Assembly (NCBI GenBank): GCA_016715765.1
Contig: JADJZJ010000022.1
Coordinates: forward strand, 1-59,085
Direction: 5' to 3'
DNA from: Opitutaceae bacterium
GTDB taxonomy: Bacteria > Verrucomicrobiota > Verrucomicrobiia > Opitutales > Opitutaceae
Length of the DNA stretch: 59,085 bases
The notes under the pieces were generated by a model, which was not told the DNA's origin, made no database searches, and saw only the letters and a list, made by a program, of their open reading frames with translations. The position numbers and the translations under genes are program-made. Each line of letters begins with the position of its first letter. Position 1 is the stretch's first letter. This document shows, one piece after another, positions 35,103 through 42,095 of the stretch.

Positions 35103-36161
35103 ATGTCAGCCACGTCTGCTGTTCCGCCTGCATCTCTTGCACTCGAAGCCGAGGCAGAGCGCCTGTTTCGCGCGCTCCTGAATGTGGATTGCGAACCCGG
35201 CCGGACCTGGGACCTCGCCGGATGCCGGCGGATCGCGCCGCTCACGCTGGAGATCAACCGGCTGAAAAAGGAAAAGGACGCCGTCATCCTCACGCACTCC
35301 TACGTCGAGCCGGAGATCATCTATGGCGTGGGCGACTTCAAGGGCGACTCGTACTTCCTCAGTCTCAAGGCGCGCGAGTCCAGGGCGAAGATGATCGTCT
35401 TCGCCGGGGTCGTCTTCATGGCCGAGACGGCCAAGATCCTGTCACCCGATGCCACCGTGGTCGTACCCGACCGCGGCTCCGGCTGTTCCCTTGCCGACTC
35501 GCTCACCGGCGACCAGTTGCGCCAGCTCAAGGCCGCCTACCCCGATGCCGCCGTCGTCTGCTACATCAACTCCACGGCCGACGTGAAGGCCGAATCCGAC
35601 GTCTGCGTCACCTCGGGCAACGTTTACGACATCATCGCCCAGCTCCCGGAGCGCCGCATCCTCTTCGTGCCCGACCGGCTCATGGGTCAGAACATCCGCG
35701 ACGAACTGAAGCGACGCGGGGTGGACAAGGAGCTCATCACCTCGGACGGCACCTGCATCGTGCATGATGTGTTCGATGCCGCCTCCGTCACCGAGGCCCG
35801 GGCCCGTTTTCCCGGCCTCAAGGTCGTGGCCCACCCCGAATGCACCCCCGAGGTGGCCGCCGCCGCCGATTTCGTCGGCAGCACCGGTGCGATGATGAAG
35901 TATGTGAAGGGCACGGTGGCGCCGTATTTCCTCATGCTCACCGAGTGTGGACTGGTCGGCCGCCTGCAGGTCGAGGCCCCGGAGAAGCATTTCATCGGCG
36001 GGTGCCGCCTGTGTCCCTACATGAAGCTCAACTCGCTGGAAAAAGTCCGCGATGCGCTCCTGGCCCCGCGCCCCGACCAGATCGTCACGCTCGACGAGCA
36101 TCTCCGCCGCCGCGCCGCCCGCAGCATCGAACGCATGTTCGAGCTGGCCCCCCGGGACTGA
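35103..36161 (+). CDS. nadA: Quinolinate synthase
   Basis: Condenses iminoaspartate with dihydroxyacetone phosphate to quinolinate, the second step of de novo NAD synthesis, in the cytoplasm. 352 residues with an oxygen-sensitive [4Fe-4S] cluster. The ligand cysteines are in VVCYINSTADVKAESDVCVTSGN, VVAHPECTPEV and GGCRLCPYMKLN. AVILTHSYVEPEIIYGVGDFKGDS near residue 60 is the N-terminal A-domain signature. ATG 35103 is preferred over the upstream TTG 35091. nadC follows after 38 bases. Confidence 0.93.
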   Translation: MSATSAVPPASLALEAEAERLFRALLNVDCEPGRTWDLAGCRRIAPLTLEINRLKKEKDAVILTHSYVEPEIIYGVGDFKGDSYFLSLKARESRAKMIVFAGVVFMAETAKILSPDATVVVPDRGSGCSLADSLTGDQLRQLKAAYPDAAVVCYINSTADVKAESDVCVTSGNVYDIIAQLPERRILFVPDRLMGQNIRDELKRRGVDKELITSDGTCIVHDVFDAASVTEARARFPGLKVVAHPECTPEVAAAADFVGSTGAMMKYVKGTVAPYFLMLTECGLVGRLQVEAPEKHFIGGCRLCPYMKLNSLEKVRDALLAPRPDQIVTLDEHLRRRAARSIERMFELAPRD

Positions 36162-36199
36162 CCCGGCCGCCATGTAATACAATGCGTTACAATCACCCC

Positions 36200-37096
36200 A
36201 TGCTCACCGCCCGCACCAAGCACCTCATCGACCTTGCCCTTGCGGAGGACGCCGCGCGGGACGACATCACCAGCCGCGCCATCTTTCCGGCGCGGCAGCG
36301 CAGCCGGGCGGTCATCGATGCCAAGCAGGACCTCGTGGTCTGCGGGCTCGATGTCGCCGCGGAGGTGTTTCGCCGGATGAGCCCTTCCCTCCGCGTCCGG
36401 CGGCTCGCCCGCGACGGTGATCGCGTGAAGCGCGGTGCGGTGGTCATGCGCATCGAGGGACCGACCGGCGCCCTGCTCGCGGCCGAGCGCACGGCCCTCA
36501 ATTTTCTCCAGCGGCTTTCCGGCATCGCCACGCAGGCCGCCCGCTACGCTGCGGCGGTGGCGGGCACGGGGGTGCGCGTGATCGACACCCGCAAGACCAC
36601 GCCCGGCTGGCGCGAACTGGAAAAATACGCGGTGCGCACGGGCGGCGGCGGCAACCACCGCGTGTCGCTGGCCGCGATGTTCCTGATCAAGGACAACCAT
36701 ATCGCCGCCGCGGGTTCGCTCACCCGCGCCGTGCAGCTTTGCCGCGCGGCCGCGCGGCGGGGCATCAAGGTCGAGGTGGAAGCCAGGACCCTGCCCGAGG
36801 TCAGGGAAGCCGTGGCCTCCGGGGCCGACATCATCCTGCTCGACAACATGAGCCCCGCACGCATCCGCGCGGCCGTGGCCATCATCGGCGGGAAGAGCAA
36901 GGTCGAGGTGTCCGGCGGCGTGACGTTCAAAACCCTCCGCAAGTTTGCCCTCCCCGGCGTGGACTTCATCAGCGTCGGCGCCCTCACCCACTCCGTCGCC
37001 GCCGCCGACCTCAGCCTCGATCTAAAGGGACAAATCGATTTAACCACAAAGAACACAAAGATCAGGGCGCGAATGCGGCGTCCGAGGCGCCTATAG
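36200..37096 (+). CDS. nadC: Nicotinate-nucleotide pyrophosphorylase (carboxylating)
   Basis: Converts quinolinate and PRPP to nicotinate mononucleotide, CO2 and pyrophosphate. 298 residues. It has the N-terminal domain (IDLALAEDAARDDITSRAIF), then the barrel with ALNFLQRLSGIATQAARY, the PRPP/quinolinate-binding IDTRKTTPGWRELEKYAVRTGGGGNHR near 130-157, and VEVSGGVTFKTLRKFALPGVDFISVGALTHS near 232-262. The usual protein ends at about LSLDLK. The last 26 or so residues here (DLTTKNTKIRARMRRPRRL and a few before) are encoded by the D2 repeat and are basic, so the stop codon has been supplied by repeat DNA. ATG 36182 is an alternative start six codons upstream. Confidence 0.9.
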   Translation: MLTARTKHLIDLALAEDAARDDITSRAIFPARQRSRAVIDAKQDLVVCGLDVAAEVFRRMSPSLRVRRLARDGDRVKRGAVVMRIEGPTGALLAAERTALNFLQRLSGIATQAARYAAAVAGTGVRVIDTRKTTPGWRELEKYAVRTGGGGNHRVSLAAMFLIKDNHIAAAGSLTRAVQLCRAAARRGIKVEVEARTLPEVREAVASGADIILLDNMSPARIRAAVAIIGGKSKVEVSGGVTFKTLRKFALPGVDFISVGALTHSVAAADLSLDLKGQIDLTTKNTKIRARMRRPRRL

Positions 37097-37150
37097 GCGC
37101 GCGGGTGAGCTTCATGTTCAGGATCCGACCTTTGTGTTCTTTGTGGTTAA
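37039..37150. repeat. D2 inverted repeat overlapping the nadC 3' end
   Basis: TTAACCACAAAGAACACAAAG at 37039 faces its reverse complement ending at 37150. The loop contains GGCGCCTATAGGCGCGCGGG, the reverse complement of the D2 loop at 23182. The nadC reading frame runs through the left arm and stops inside. Confidence 0.8.
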
Positions 37151-37180
37151 CTACATCTGTTTATGCCTGGTCCATTTTCC

Positions 37181-38743
37181 ATGAATCTCATTCGCACCGA
37201 CTCTCTCGTGATCGGCGCCGGCCTTGCCGGCTCGGCCTACGCGTTGCACGCGGCGCGGGCCGGATTCCGCGTCGAGTTGCTGTCCCTCGGCCAACCGCTC
37301 GAGGCCAACAGCGACCGGGCGCAGGGGGGGATCATCTACGACGTCTCGCCCGATCCGGCGAAGCTCGCGGCCGACATCATGACGGCGGGCGACGGCGTCG
37401 CCAATCCCGCGGCCATCGACCAGCTGGTGCACGAGGGTCCGGAGGCGGTGCGCGAACTGCTCATTGACGAACTGGGCGTGGGCTTCGACCGCCAGGCGGA
37501 TGGCGCCCTGCATCTCACCCGCGAGGGCGGACACAGCCAGCGCCGCATCATCCACACCAAGGACACCACCGGGCATTCCATTCTCGCGGCCATCGCGGCG
37601 TTGGTGGACGCCACACCCGGCATCACGCGCCGGGCCGGCTGGACCGCGGTCGACCTGCTCACATTGTCGCACAACACCGACGACCCGCGCGACCGCTTCG
37701 AACCGCTGACCTGCTTCGGCTGCTATGCCCTCGATCCGGCGACCGGCGAGGTCACGGCCATCCTGGCGAAGAAAACCATTCTCGCGACCGGCGGCCTGGG
37801 CGGGATTTTCCTGCACACGACCAACCAGCCCGGCAGCGTTGGTCACGGTGTGGCGATGGCCTATCGCGTGGGCGCCCGGCTGATCGACCTCGAGTACGTC
37901 CAGTTTCACCCGACCGTTTTCTACCAGAAGGGGGCGCAACCCTTTCTCATCACCGAGGCCCTCCGCGGCGAGGGTGCCGTGCTGGTGGATGCGCAGCGGC
38001 GCCGCTTCATGGACAAGCTGCATCCGCTTGGTTCGCTGGCGCCGCGCGATGTGGTGGCCCGGTCCATCAAGCTGCACCTCACGGAGACCGGGGAGCCGTG
38101 CGTTTATCTCGATCTCGGCGCATTGAAGCCGGAGTTCATCCGCGAGCGCTTTCCATACATTTACGCAAGCTGCCTGGCGCAGGGCGTGGACATCACGCGC
38201 GAATTGCTGCCGGTCGTGCCCGCGGCGCATTTTTCCTGCGGCGGCGTGCACACCGATCTCCAGGGCCGGACCAACGTGCGGCATCTCAACGCCATCGGTG
38301 AGACCGCCGGCACCGGCCTGCACGGGGCCAACCGGCTGGCGAGCACCTCCCTGCTCGAATGCCTCGTCTCCGCGCGGGCGACCGCCCGGGCGGACTTGGT
38401 CGAGCTGCGCGGGGCCGGTGCTTTCCGCCAGCCCGAGCCGCGGACCTGGCAGAGTCCGGCCCTGAAGCCCGATCCGCTGCTTATCCGGCAGGATCTGTCG
38501 CAGATCCAGCAGACCATGTGGAATTATGCCGGCATCGTGCGCTCACCGCGCCGGCTGGCGCGCGCCCGGCGCATTCTGCTGCAGCTGCGCGAGGACATCC
38601 AGGCCTTCTACCGCGACTGCCATCCCACCCGCGAACTCATCGAACTGCGCAACGCCGTGCAGACGGCGCTGCTCGTCGTGCACGCGGCGGGACTCAACCC
38701 GGTGAGCAAGGGGTGCCATTACGTGACGGAGGAGGGGTTGTAG
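37181..38743 (+). CDS. nadB: L-aspartate oxidase
   Basis: FAD flavoprotein oxidising L-aspartate to iminoaspartate, the first step of NAD synthesis. Its unstable product passes to NadA. 520 residues. The dinucleotide-binding start is SLVIGAGLAGSAYALHAARAG. SDRAQGGIIYD near residue 45, YVQFHPTVFY near 245, ITEALRGEGAVLVD near 262 and AAHFSCGGVHTDLQGRTNV near 348 are the succinate-dehydrogenase/NadB active-site signatures. ATG 37181 puts the FAD motif at the expected distance, and ATG 37163 is six codons upstream. The TAG stop (38741-38743) is part of the GTAG that starts a REP-B repeat. Confidence 0.92.
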   Translation: MNLIRTDSLVIGAGLAGSAYALHAARAGFRVELLSLGQPLEANSDRAQGGIIYDVSPDPAKLAADIMTAGDGVANPAAIDQLVHEGPEAVRELLIDELGVGFDRQADGALHLTREGGHSQRRIIHTKDTTGHSILAAIAALVDATPGITRRAGWTAVDLLTLSHNTDDPRDRFEPLTCFGCYALDPATGEVTAILAKKTILATGGLGGIFLHTTNQPGSVGHGVAMAYRVGARLIDLEYVQFHPTVFYQKGAQPFLITEALRGEGAVLVDAQRRRFMDKLHPLGSLAPRDVVARSIKLHLTETGEPCVYLDLGALKPEFIRERFPYIYASCLAQGVDITRELLPVVPAAHFSCGGVHTDLQGRTNVRHLNAIGETAGTGLHGANRLASTSLLECLVSARATARADLVELRGAGAFRQPEPRTWQSPALKPDPLLIRQDLSQIQQTMWNYAGIVRSPRRLARARRILLQLREDIQAFYRDCHPTRELIELRNAVQTALLVVHAAGLNPVSKGCHYVTEEGL

Positions 38744-38814
38744 GGCGGGGTCTCCGAACCCCGCCTTCGTCAGCGTCATGGTGTGCGAGGCGGGGATCGG
38801 AATCCCCGCCCTAC
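38740..38814. repeat. REP-B pair beginning at the nadB stop codon
   Basis: GTAGGGCGGGGTCTCCGAACC at 38740 faces GGGGATCGGAATCCCCGCCCTAC ending 38814. The TAG within the first tetranucleotide is the nadB stop. A lone REP-G right arm (GGACCAAGGTCCAGCCCTAC, 38868-38887) follows. Confidence 0.8.
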
Positions 38815-38915
38815 ATTCACAATCATTGGCCTCGACTGGCTTCATGCGACCTCAGCCCAAACAGGCTGGACCAAGGTCCAGCCCTACATCTGACCGACCC
38901 TCAATTTATCGGGCC

Positions 38916-39524
38916 TTACCCCCGCTTCGCCCGGACCTGCGCGATGATGGCCTGCAGCGCGGCGAAATCCTCGTCGCGGGTGCGGCTTTGGATCCGATAG
39001 TCGAATTTGTGCGCCTCGCGGAGCTCCCGTTCGGCCGTCTTCATGCGGCCGGCGATTTCCGCCTCGTTGTCCTGCGCCCGCTCGCGCATGCGGGCCACGA
39101 GCCGCTCGTGATCCACCACGATGAACACGGTGGCCATGTGGCGCGCGAGCAGCGGATTGGTCTGCGCGGCCCGGCGGAAGCTTTCCACGCCCTGGACGTC
39201 GACGCTCATGATCAGGTTGCGGCCGGCCTTGATGGGATCGAGGACCGACGCCGCGAGCGTGCCGTACTGCCGGCCGCGGTCCTTGCCGTGGACCTGCGCC
39301 CATTCGAGAAATTCCCCGGCGGCCACGCGGCGCTCGAATTCGTCGGGACTGAAGAAGTGGTAGTGCACGCCGTGGACCTCGCCCGGCCGCGGCGGCCGGG
39401 TGGTGGTCGTGACCACACGGGAGAAGGAGGGATCCTCGGCCACCATCCGGTCGCAGAGCGTGCTCTTGCCCGAGCCGGCCGGCCCGGCGAGGACGATGAA
39501 CAACGAGGAGGGATTTTCCGGCAT
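38916..39524 (-). CDS. gmk: Guanylate kinase
   Basis: Phosphorylates GMP to GDP with ATP. 202 residues. It has the P-loop VLAGPAGSGKSTLCDRM near 11-27 and the GMP-binding TTTTRPPRPGEVHGVHYHFFSPDEFERRVAAGEFLEWAQVHG near 42-83. SVDVQGVESFRRA near 110 is the conserved DVQG turn, and the lid has RMRERAQDNEAEIAGRM near 145. ATG 39524 begins the conserved region, and the upstream open frame is non-coding. The membrane gene upstream ends eight bases away, so the two share an operon. The stop is followed by a REP-G half arm. Confidence 0.93.
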   Translation of the reverse strand: MPENPSSLFIVLAGPAGSGKSTLCDRMVAEDPSFSRVVTTTTRPPRPGEVHGVHYHFFSPDEFERRVAAGEFLEWAQVHGKDRGRQYGTLAASVLDPIKAGRNLIMSVDVQGVESFRRAAQTNPLLARHMATVFIVVDHERLVARMRERAQDNEAEIAGRMKTAERELREAHKFDYRIQSRTRDEDFAALQAIIAQVRAKRG

Positions 39525-39532
39525 GACGGGGC

Positions 39533-40072
39533 TCAATAGGTGAACGCGACCACGGCCAGCAGCACGCCGTAACCCGCCAGCACGCCGCCCAGTATGCGAC
39601 CCCGCATGGGCCGCTGGAACAGCCATTCGAAGAAGTCCCGCAGGCGGAAGGGCGAGGCGCCGAGGTAGATCGCCAGCGCGATCCCGACGTAGACCGCCGA
39701 AACCATGAACAGGCGCTGCGGGTGGTCGTATTCCATGTACGCGGCGTCGAGCAGCGGCATGGCCCCGAGCAGCATCAGGACGGCGAGCCCCCGCACCGCG
39801 AGGAAGTCCGGCACATACTTGAACGCCAGCAGCGCAATGGCGGCGAAACCGATGGTGAGCAGCGTGCGGTACTCGCCAAAGTCGGCGGGTGACAGATGCC
39901 AGACCTGGAACAGAAACCACAGCGCGCCGGAGCCGAAGAAGACCACCGTGGCGGAGGACGAGCGCGGCAGCGATTTGAGCGCCGCGCTCACCGTGGAATG
40001 ACCGGAGGCCAGGGCCGCGCCGAGCACCAGCAGGAACAGTCCGGGGAGGAGGGTGGCGACGGTGAGGGACAT
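39533..40072 (-). CDS. Small polytopic membrane protein of unknown function
   Basis: 179 residues with about five hydrophobic segments: TVATLLPGLFLLVLGAALASG at the start, ATVVFFGSGALWFLFQVWHL near 40-60, TLLTIGFAAIALLAFKYVPDFLAV near 70-93, GLAVLMLLGAMPLLDAAYM near 95-112, and ILGGVLAGYGVLLAVVAFTY at the end. The family is not recognised. It lies eight bases ahead of gmk on the same strand. Upstream is the E element with the four-helix-bundle gene, which separates it from miaB. Confidence 0.65.
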   Translation of the reverse strand: MSLTVATLLPGLFLLVLGAALASGHSTVSAALKSLPRSSSATVVFFGSGALWFLFQVWHLSPADFGEYRTLLTIGFAAIALLAFKYVPDFLAVRGLAVLMLLGAMPLLDAAYMEYDHPQRLFMVSAVYVGIALAIYLGASPFRLRDFFEWLFQRPMRGRILGGVLAGYGVLLAVVAFTY

Positions 40073-40080
40073 CTTAAAAA

Positions 40081-40540
40081 TACGTTCTCGTTCTCTTAAT
40101 CGTTCTCGTTCTCGACCCCGTAGCGAGCCTGTTCCTCGCGCACCGTCGGCGCGAAATGCCCAATCAGGCCGGCAATCATCAAAACAATACCATGCAGCAT
40201 GGTTTTTCCGGGCAGGACCGTTTCCACCGTCAGCAGTTTCCGAGCAACCAGCACGTCAAGACAGGCGGCACTTTCCAAGGCCGAGCCACGCGAGATATCC
40301 AAAAAGCGGCAGCGATCAATTTGGGAGCGCTTACCGTTACCCTCGGCGAGGTTTAGAAGGATACTGGTGGAAGCGCGATCCAGTTGATCTCTCGCGGCGA
40401 CTTTGGCGGGCAATTGCTCGATGATGGATCCAACCCAAGCCACAAAACGCAGGGTTTCATGGTAAACACGGAGTTTTTCGTGGTCGAAGGCGGGAGTCAT
40501 GAAGACATCGAGAAAGAGAACGAGAACGAGTAGGAGTAAG
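40081..40540 (-). mobile_element. Family E inverted-repeat element carrying a four-helix-bundle gene
   Basis: The left arm has CGTTCTCGTTCTCTTAATCG and CTCGTTCTCG (40083-40114). The right arm is GAGAAAGAGAACGAGAACGAG (40510-40530). The arms are inverted copies of the same repeat seen without any ORF at 3569, 25729, 41954 and 52553. The gap between miaB (ends 40542) and the next gene (starts 40072) consists only of this element. Stem plus four-helix-bundle ORF is the architecture of 23S-rRNA intervening sequences, but here it is intergenic. Mobility is inferred from copy number. No target-site duplication was identified. Confidence 0.6.
40096..40500 (-). CDS. Four-helix-bundle protein of the 23S rRNA intervening-sequence (IVP/S23) family
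   Basis: 134 residues, nearly all helical. The family signature is clear: KLRVYHETLRFVAWVGSI, then RDQLDRASTSILLNLAEGNGK near 37-57 and RCRFLDISRGSALESAACLDVL near 63-84. Members are small RNA/DNA-associated four-helix bundles. The group includes proteins encoded inside 23S rRNA intervening sequences and the Avd accessory protein of diversity-generating retroelements. Molecular function is mostly unknown. ATG 40500 is chosen because upstream codons read through the repeat. The last six residues (VENEND) and the TAA stop are encoded by the E repeat itself, so gene and repeat are one unit. Confidence 0.8.
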   Translation of the reverse strand: MTPAFDHEKLRVYHETLRFVAWVGSIIEQLPAKVAARDQLDRASTSILLNLAEGNGKRSQIDRCRFLDISRGSALESAACLDVLVARKLLTVETVLPGKTMLHGIVLMIAGLIGHFAPTVREEQARYGVENEND

Positions 40541-40541
40541 A

Positions 40542-41894
40542 TCAATCCTTCACCACCAGCGACCCATACAGCGTGCTCACCGACACGCGTTCGATCCGCA
40601 GCGGCACGAGGCTGCCGATCAGCCGCGGATGGGCGTCAAAGACGCACACCCTATTGCCGCGCGTGCGGCCGGTGAATTTTTTGCCGGTCTGGTCCGGTCC
40701 GTCCACGAGCACCTCCTCGACGGTGCCGAGCAACAGGGCGTTGCGGCGCTCGGAGTTGGCCTTGAGCAGGTTGAGCAGGGTCTGGTTGCGCGCCTCCTTG
40801 GTCTCCTCGGGCACCTGGTCGCCCATGTCCGCCGCGGGCGTGCCGGTGCGGATGGAATATTTGAAGACGTAGGCCATGTCGTAGTTGCAGGCCTCGAACA
40901 GCTCGCGCGTCTGGGCGAAGTCCTCCTCCGTCTCACCGGGAAAACCCACGATCACGTCGGTCGAGAAATACATGTCCGGCACCACGGTGCGCAGGGCGTC
41001 CACGATCTCGCGGTAGCGCTCGCGGGTGTACGGCCGGTTCATCGCCCGGAGGATGCGGTCGCTGCCCGACTGCAGCGGCAGGTGCACGTAGGGGCAGAGC
41101 TTGGGCAGGCGGCCGTAGGCCTCGACGAGGTCCTGCTTGAATCCGCGGGGATGCGGCGAGGTGAAGCGGATGCGCGCGATCCCGGGAATGGCGTGCACGC
41201 GCTCGATGAGCTGCACGAAGGGCGACACGCCGCCGGTGTGCGTGTAGTCGCGGCGGCCGTAGCTGGTCACGATCTGGCCGAGCAGGGTGATCTCGCGCAC
41301 GCCGCGTTCCGCCAGTTGCTCGCATTCACGGACAATCTCATCCATCGGCCGCGAGCGCTCGTCGCCCCGGGTCTTCGGCACGATGCAGAACGAGCAGTCC
41401 ATGTTGCAGCCCTGCTGGATGGAGACGAAGGCGCCGACCTGTTTTTCCTCGAGGACGTGCTCGCGGATGGTGTTCTGCGAACCGGCCTCCTCGGCGATGT
41501 CCACGATGGTCTCGCCGACCGGCACGCCGGCCGCCCGGGCCGCGCGCAGGTTGTCGAGGTAGTCCGGCACCTGGTGAAATTTCTGCGTGCCGACGATGAG
41601 GTCCACGTCCGGCAGCCGGTCGAGCAACTCGGTGCCGCGGTTTTGCGCCATGCAGCCCAAAATGCCGAGGATGAAGTCGGGCTGCTTCTTTTTCCGGGCG
41701 GAAATGTTGGCGGCCTTGCCGATGGCCTTCTGCTCGGCGGCATCGCGCACGCTGCACGTGTTGAGCAGCATGATGTCGCACTCCTCCTCCGCGCCGACGA
41801 TGCGGTAACCCCGGGCGCGCAGCATCGCCGCGACCGCCTCGCTGTCGCGCTCGTTCATCTGGCACCCGTAGGTTTTGATATGGACCCGGTTCAC
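40542..41894 (-). CDS. miaB: tRNA-2-methylthio-N6-dimethylallyladenosine synthase
   Basis: Radical SAM methylthiotransferase that converts i6A37 to ms2i6A37 in tRNAs. 450 residues. The N-terminal UPF0004 domain (VHIKTYGCQMNERDSEA, LLNTCSVRDAAEQKA, GCMAQNRG) supplies three cysteines for the auxiliary cluster. The radical SAM cysteines are in QQGCNMDCSFCIVPKTRG near 155-172. The C-terminal TRAM domain runs from about 380 (EVLVDGPDQTGKKFTGRTRGNRVCVF). Its stop codon is two bases before the E-element sequence. Confidence 0.94.
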   Translation of the reverse strand: MNRVHIKTYGCQMNERDSEAVAAMLRARGYRIVGAEEECDIMLLNTCSVRDAAEQKAIGKAANISARKKKQPDFILGILGCMAQNRGTELLDRLPDVDLIVGTQKFHQVPDYLDNLRAARAAGVPVGETIVDIAEEAGSQNTIREHVLEEKQVGAFVSIQQGCNMDCSFCIVPKTRGDERSRPMDEIVRECEQLAERGVREITLLGQIVTSYGRRDYTHTGGVSPFVQLIERVHAIPGIARIRFTSPHPRGFKQDLVEAYGRLPKLCPYVHLPLQSGSDRILRAMNRPYTRERYREIVDALRTVVPDMYFSTDVIVGFPGETEEDFAQTRELFEACNYDMAYVFKYSIRTGTPAADMGDQVPEETKEARNQTLLNLLKANSERRNALLLGTVEEVLVDGPDQTGKKFTGRTRGNRVCVFDAHPRLIGSLVPLRIERVSVSTLYGSLVVKD

Positions 41895-41953
41895 GTTGGG
41901 AGGGTCCTAAGTAAGCCCGCCCCGGGGCGGGTCAACGCGGGAAAGGCCCCTGG

Positions 41954-42055
41954 GGATCTTTCTCTTTCCTCTTTCTCTTAATCTTTCTCCCCAAACGGGA
42001 ACCGAAACCCCGCGACCCGGACGAAAGAGAAAGATAAAGAGGAAAGAGAAAGAGT
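41954..42055. repeat. Family E inverted repeat without ORF
   Basis: TCTTTCTCTTTCCTCTTTCTC near 41957 faces GAAAGAGAAAGATAAAGAGG and GAAAGAGAAAGAG ending 42055. The loop CCAAACGGGAACCGAAACCCCG resembles the reverse complement of the loop at 3600-3634. It lies 60 bases downstream of the miaB start and just upstream of the fusion gene. Confidence 0.7.
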
Positions 42056-42095
42056 TAAGTTGAGCCGACACCGCCTTACGCCCTTCACTCCCCCC

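Noticed and set aside
36162..36199. Quinolinate or NAD riboswitch in the nad locus
   Set aside because: The gaps are too short or are filled with identifiable repeats. No conserved aptamer pattern was recognisable by eye.
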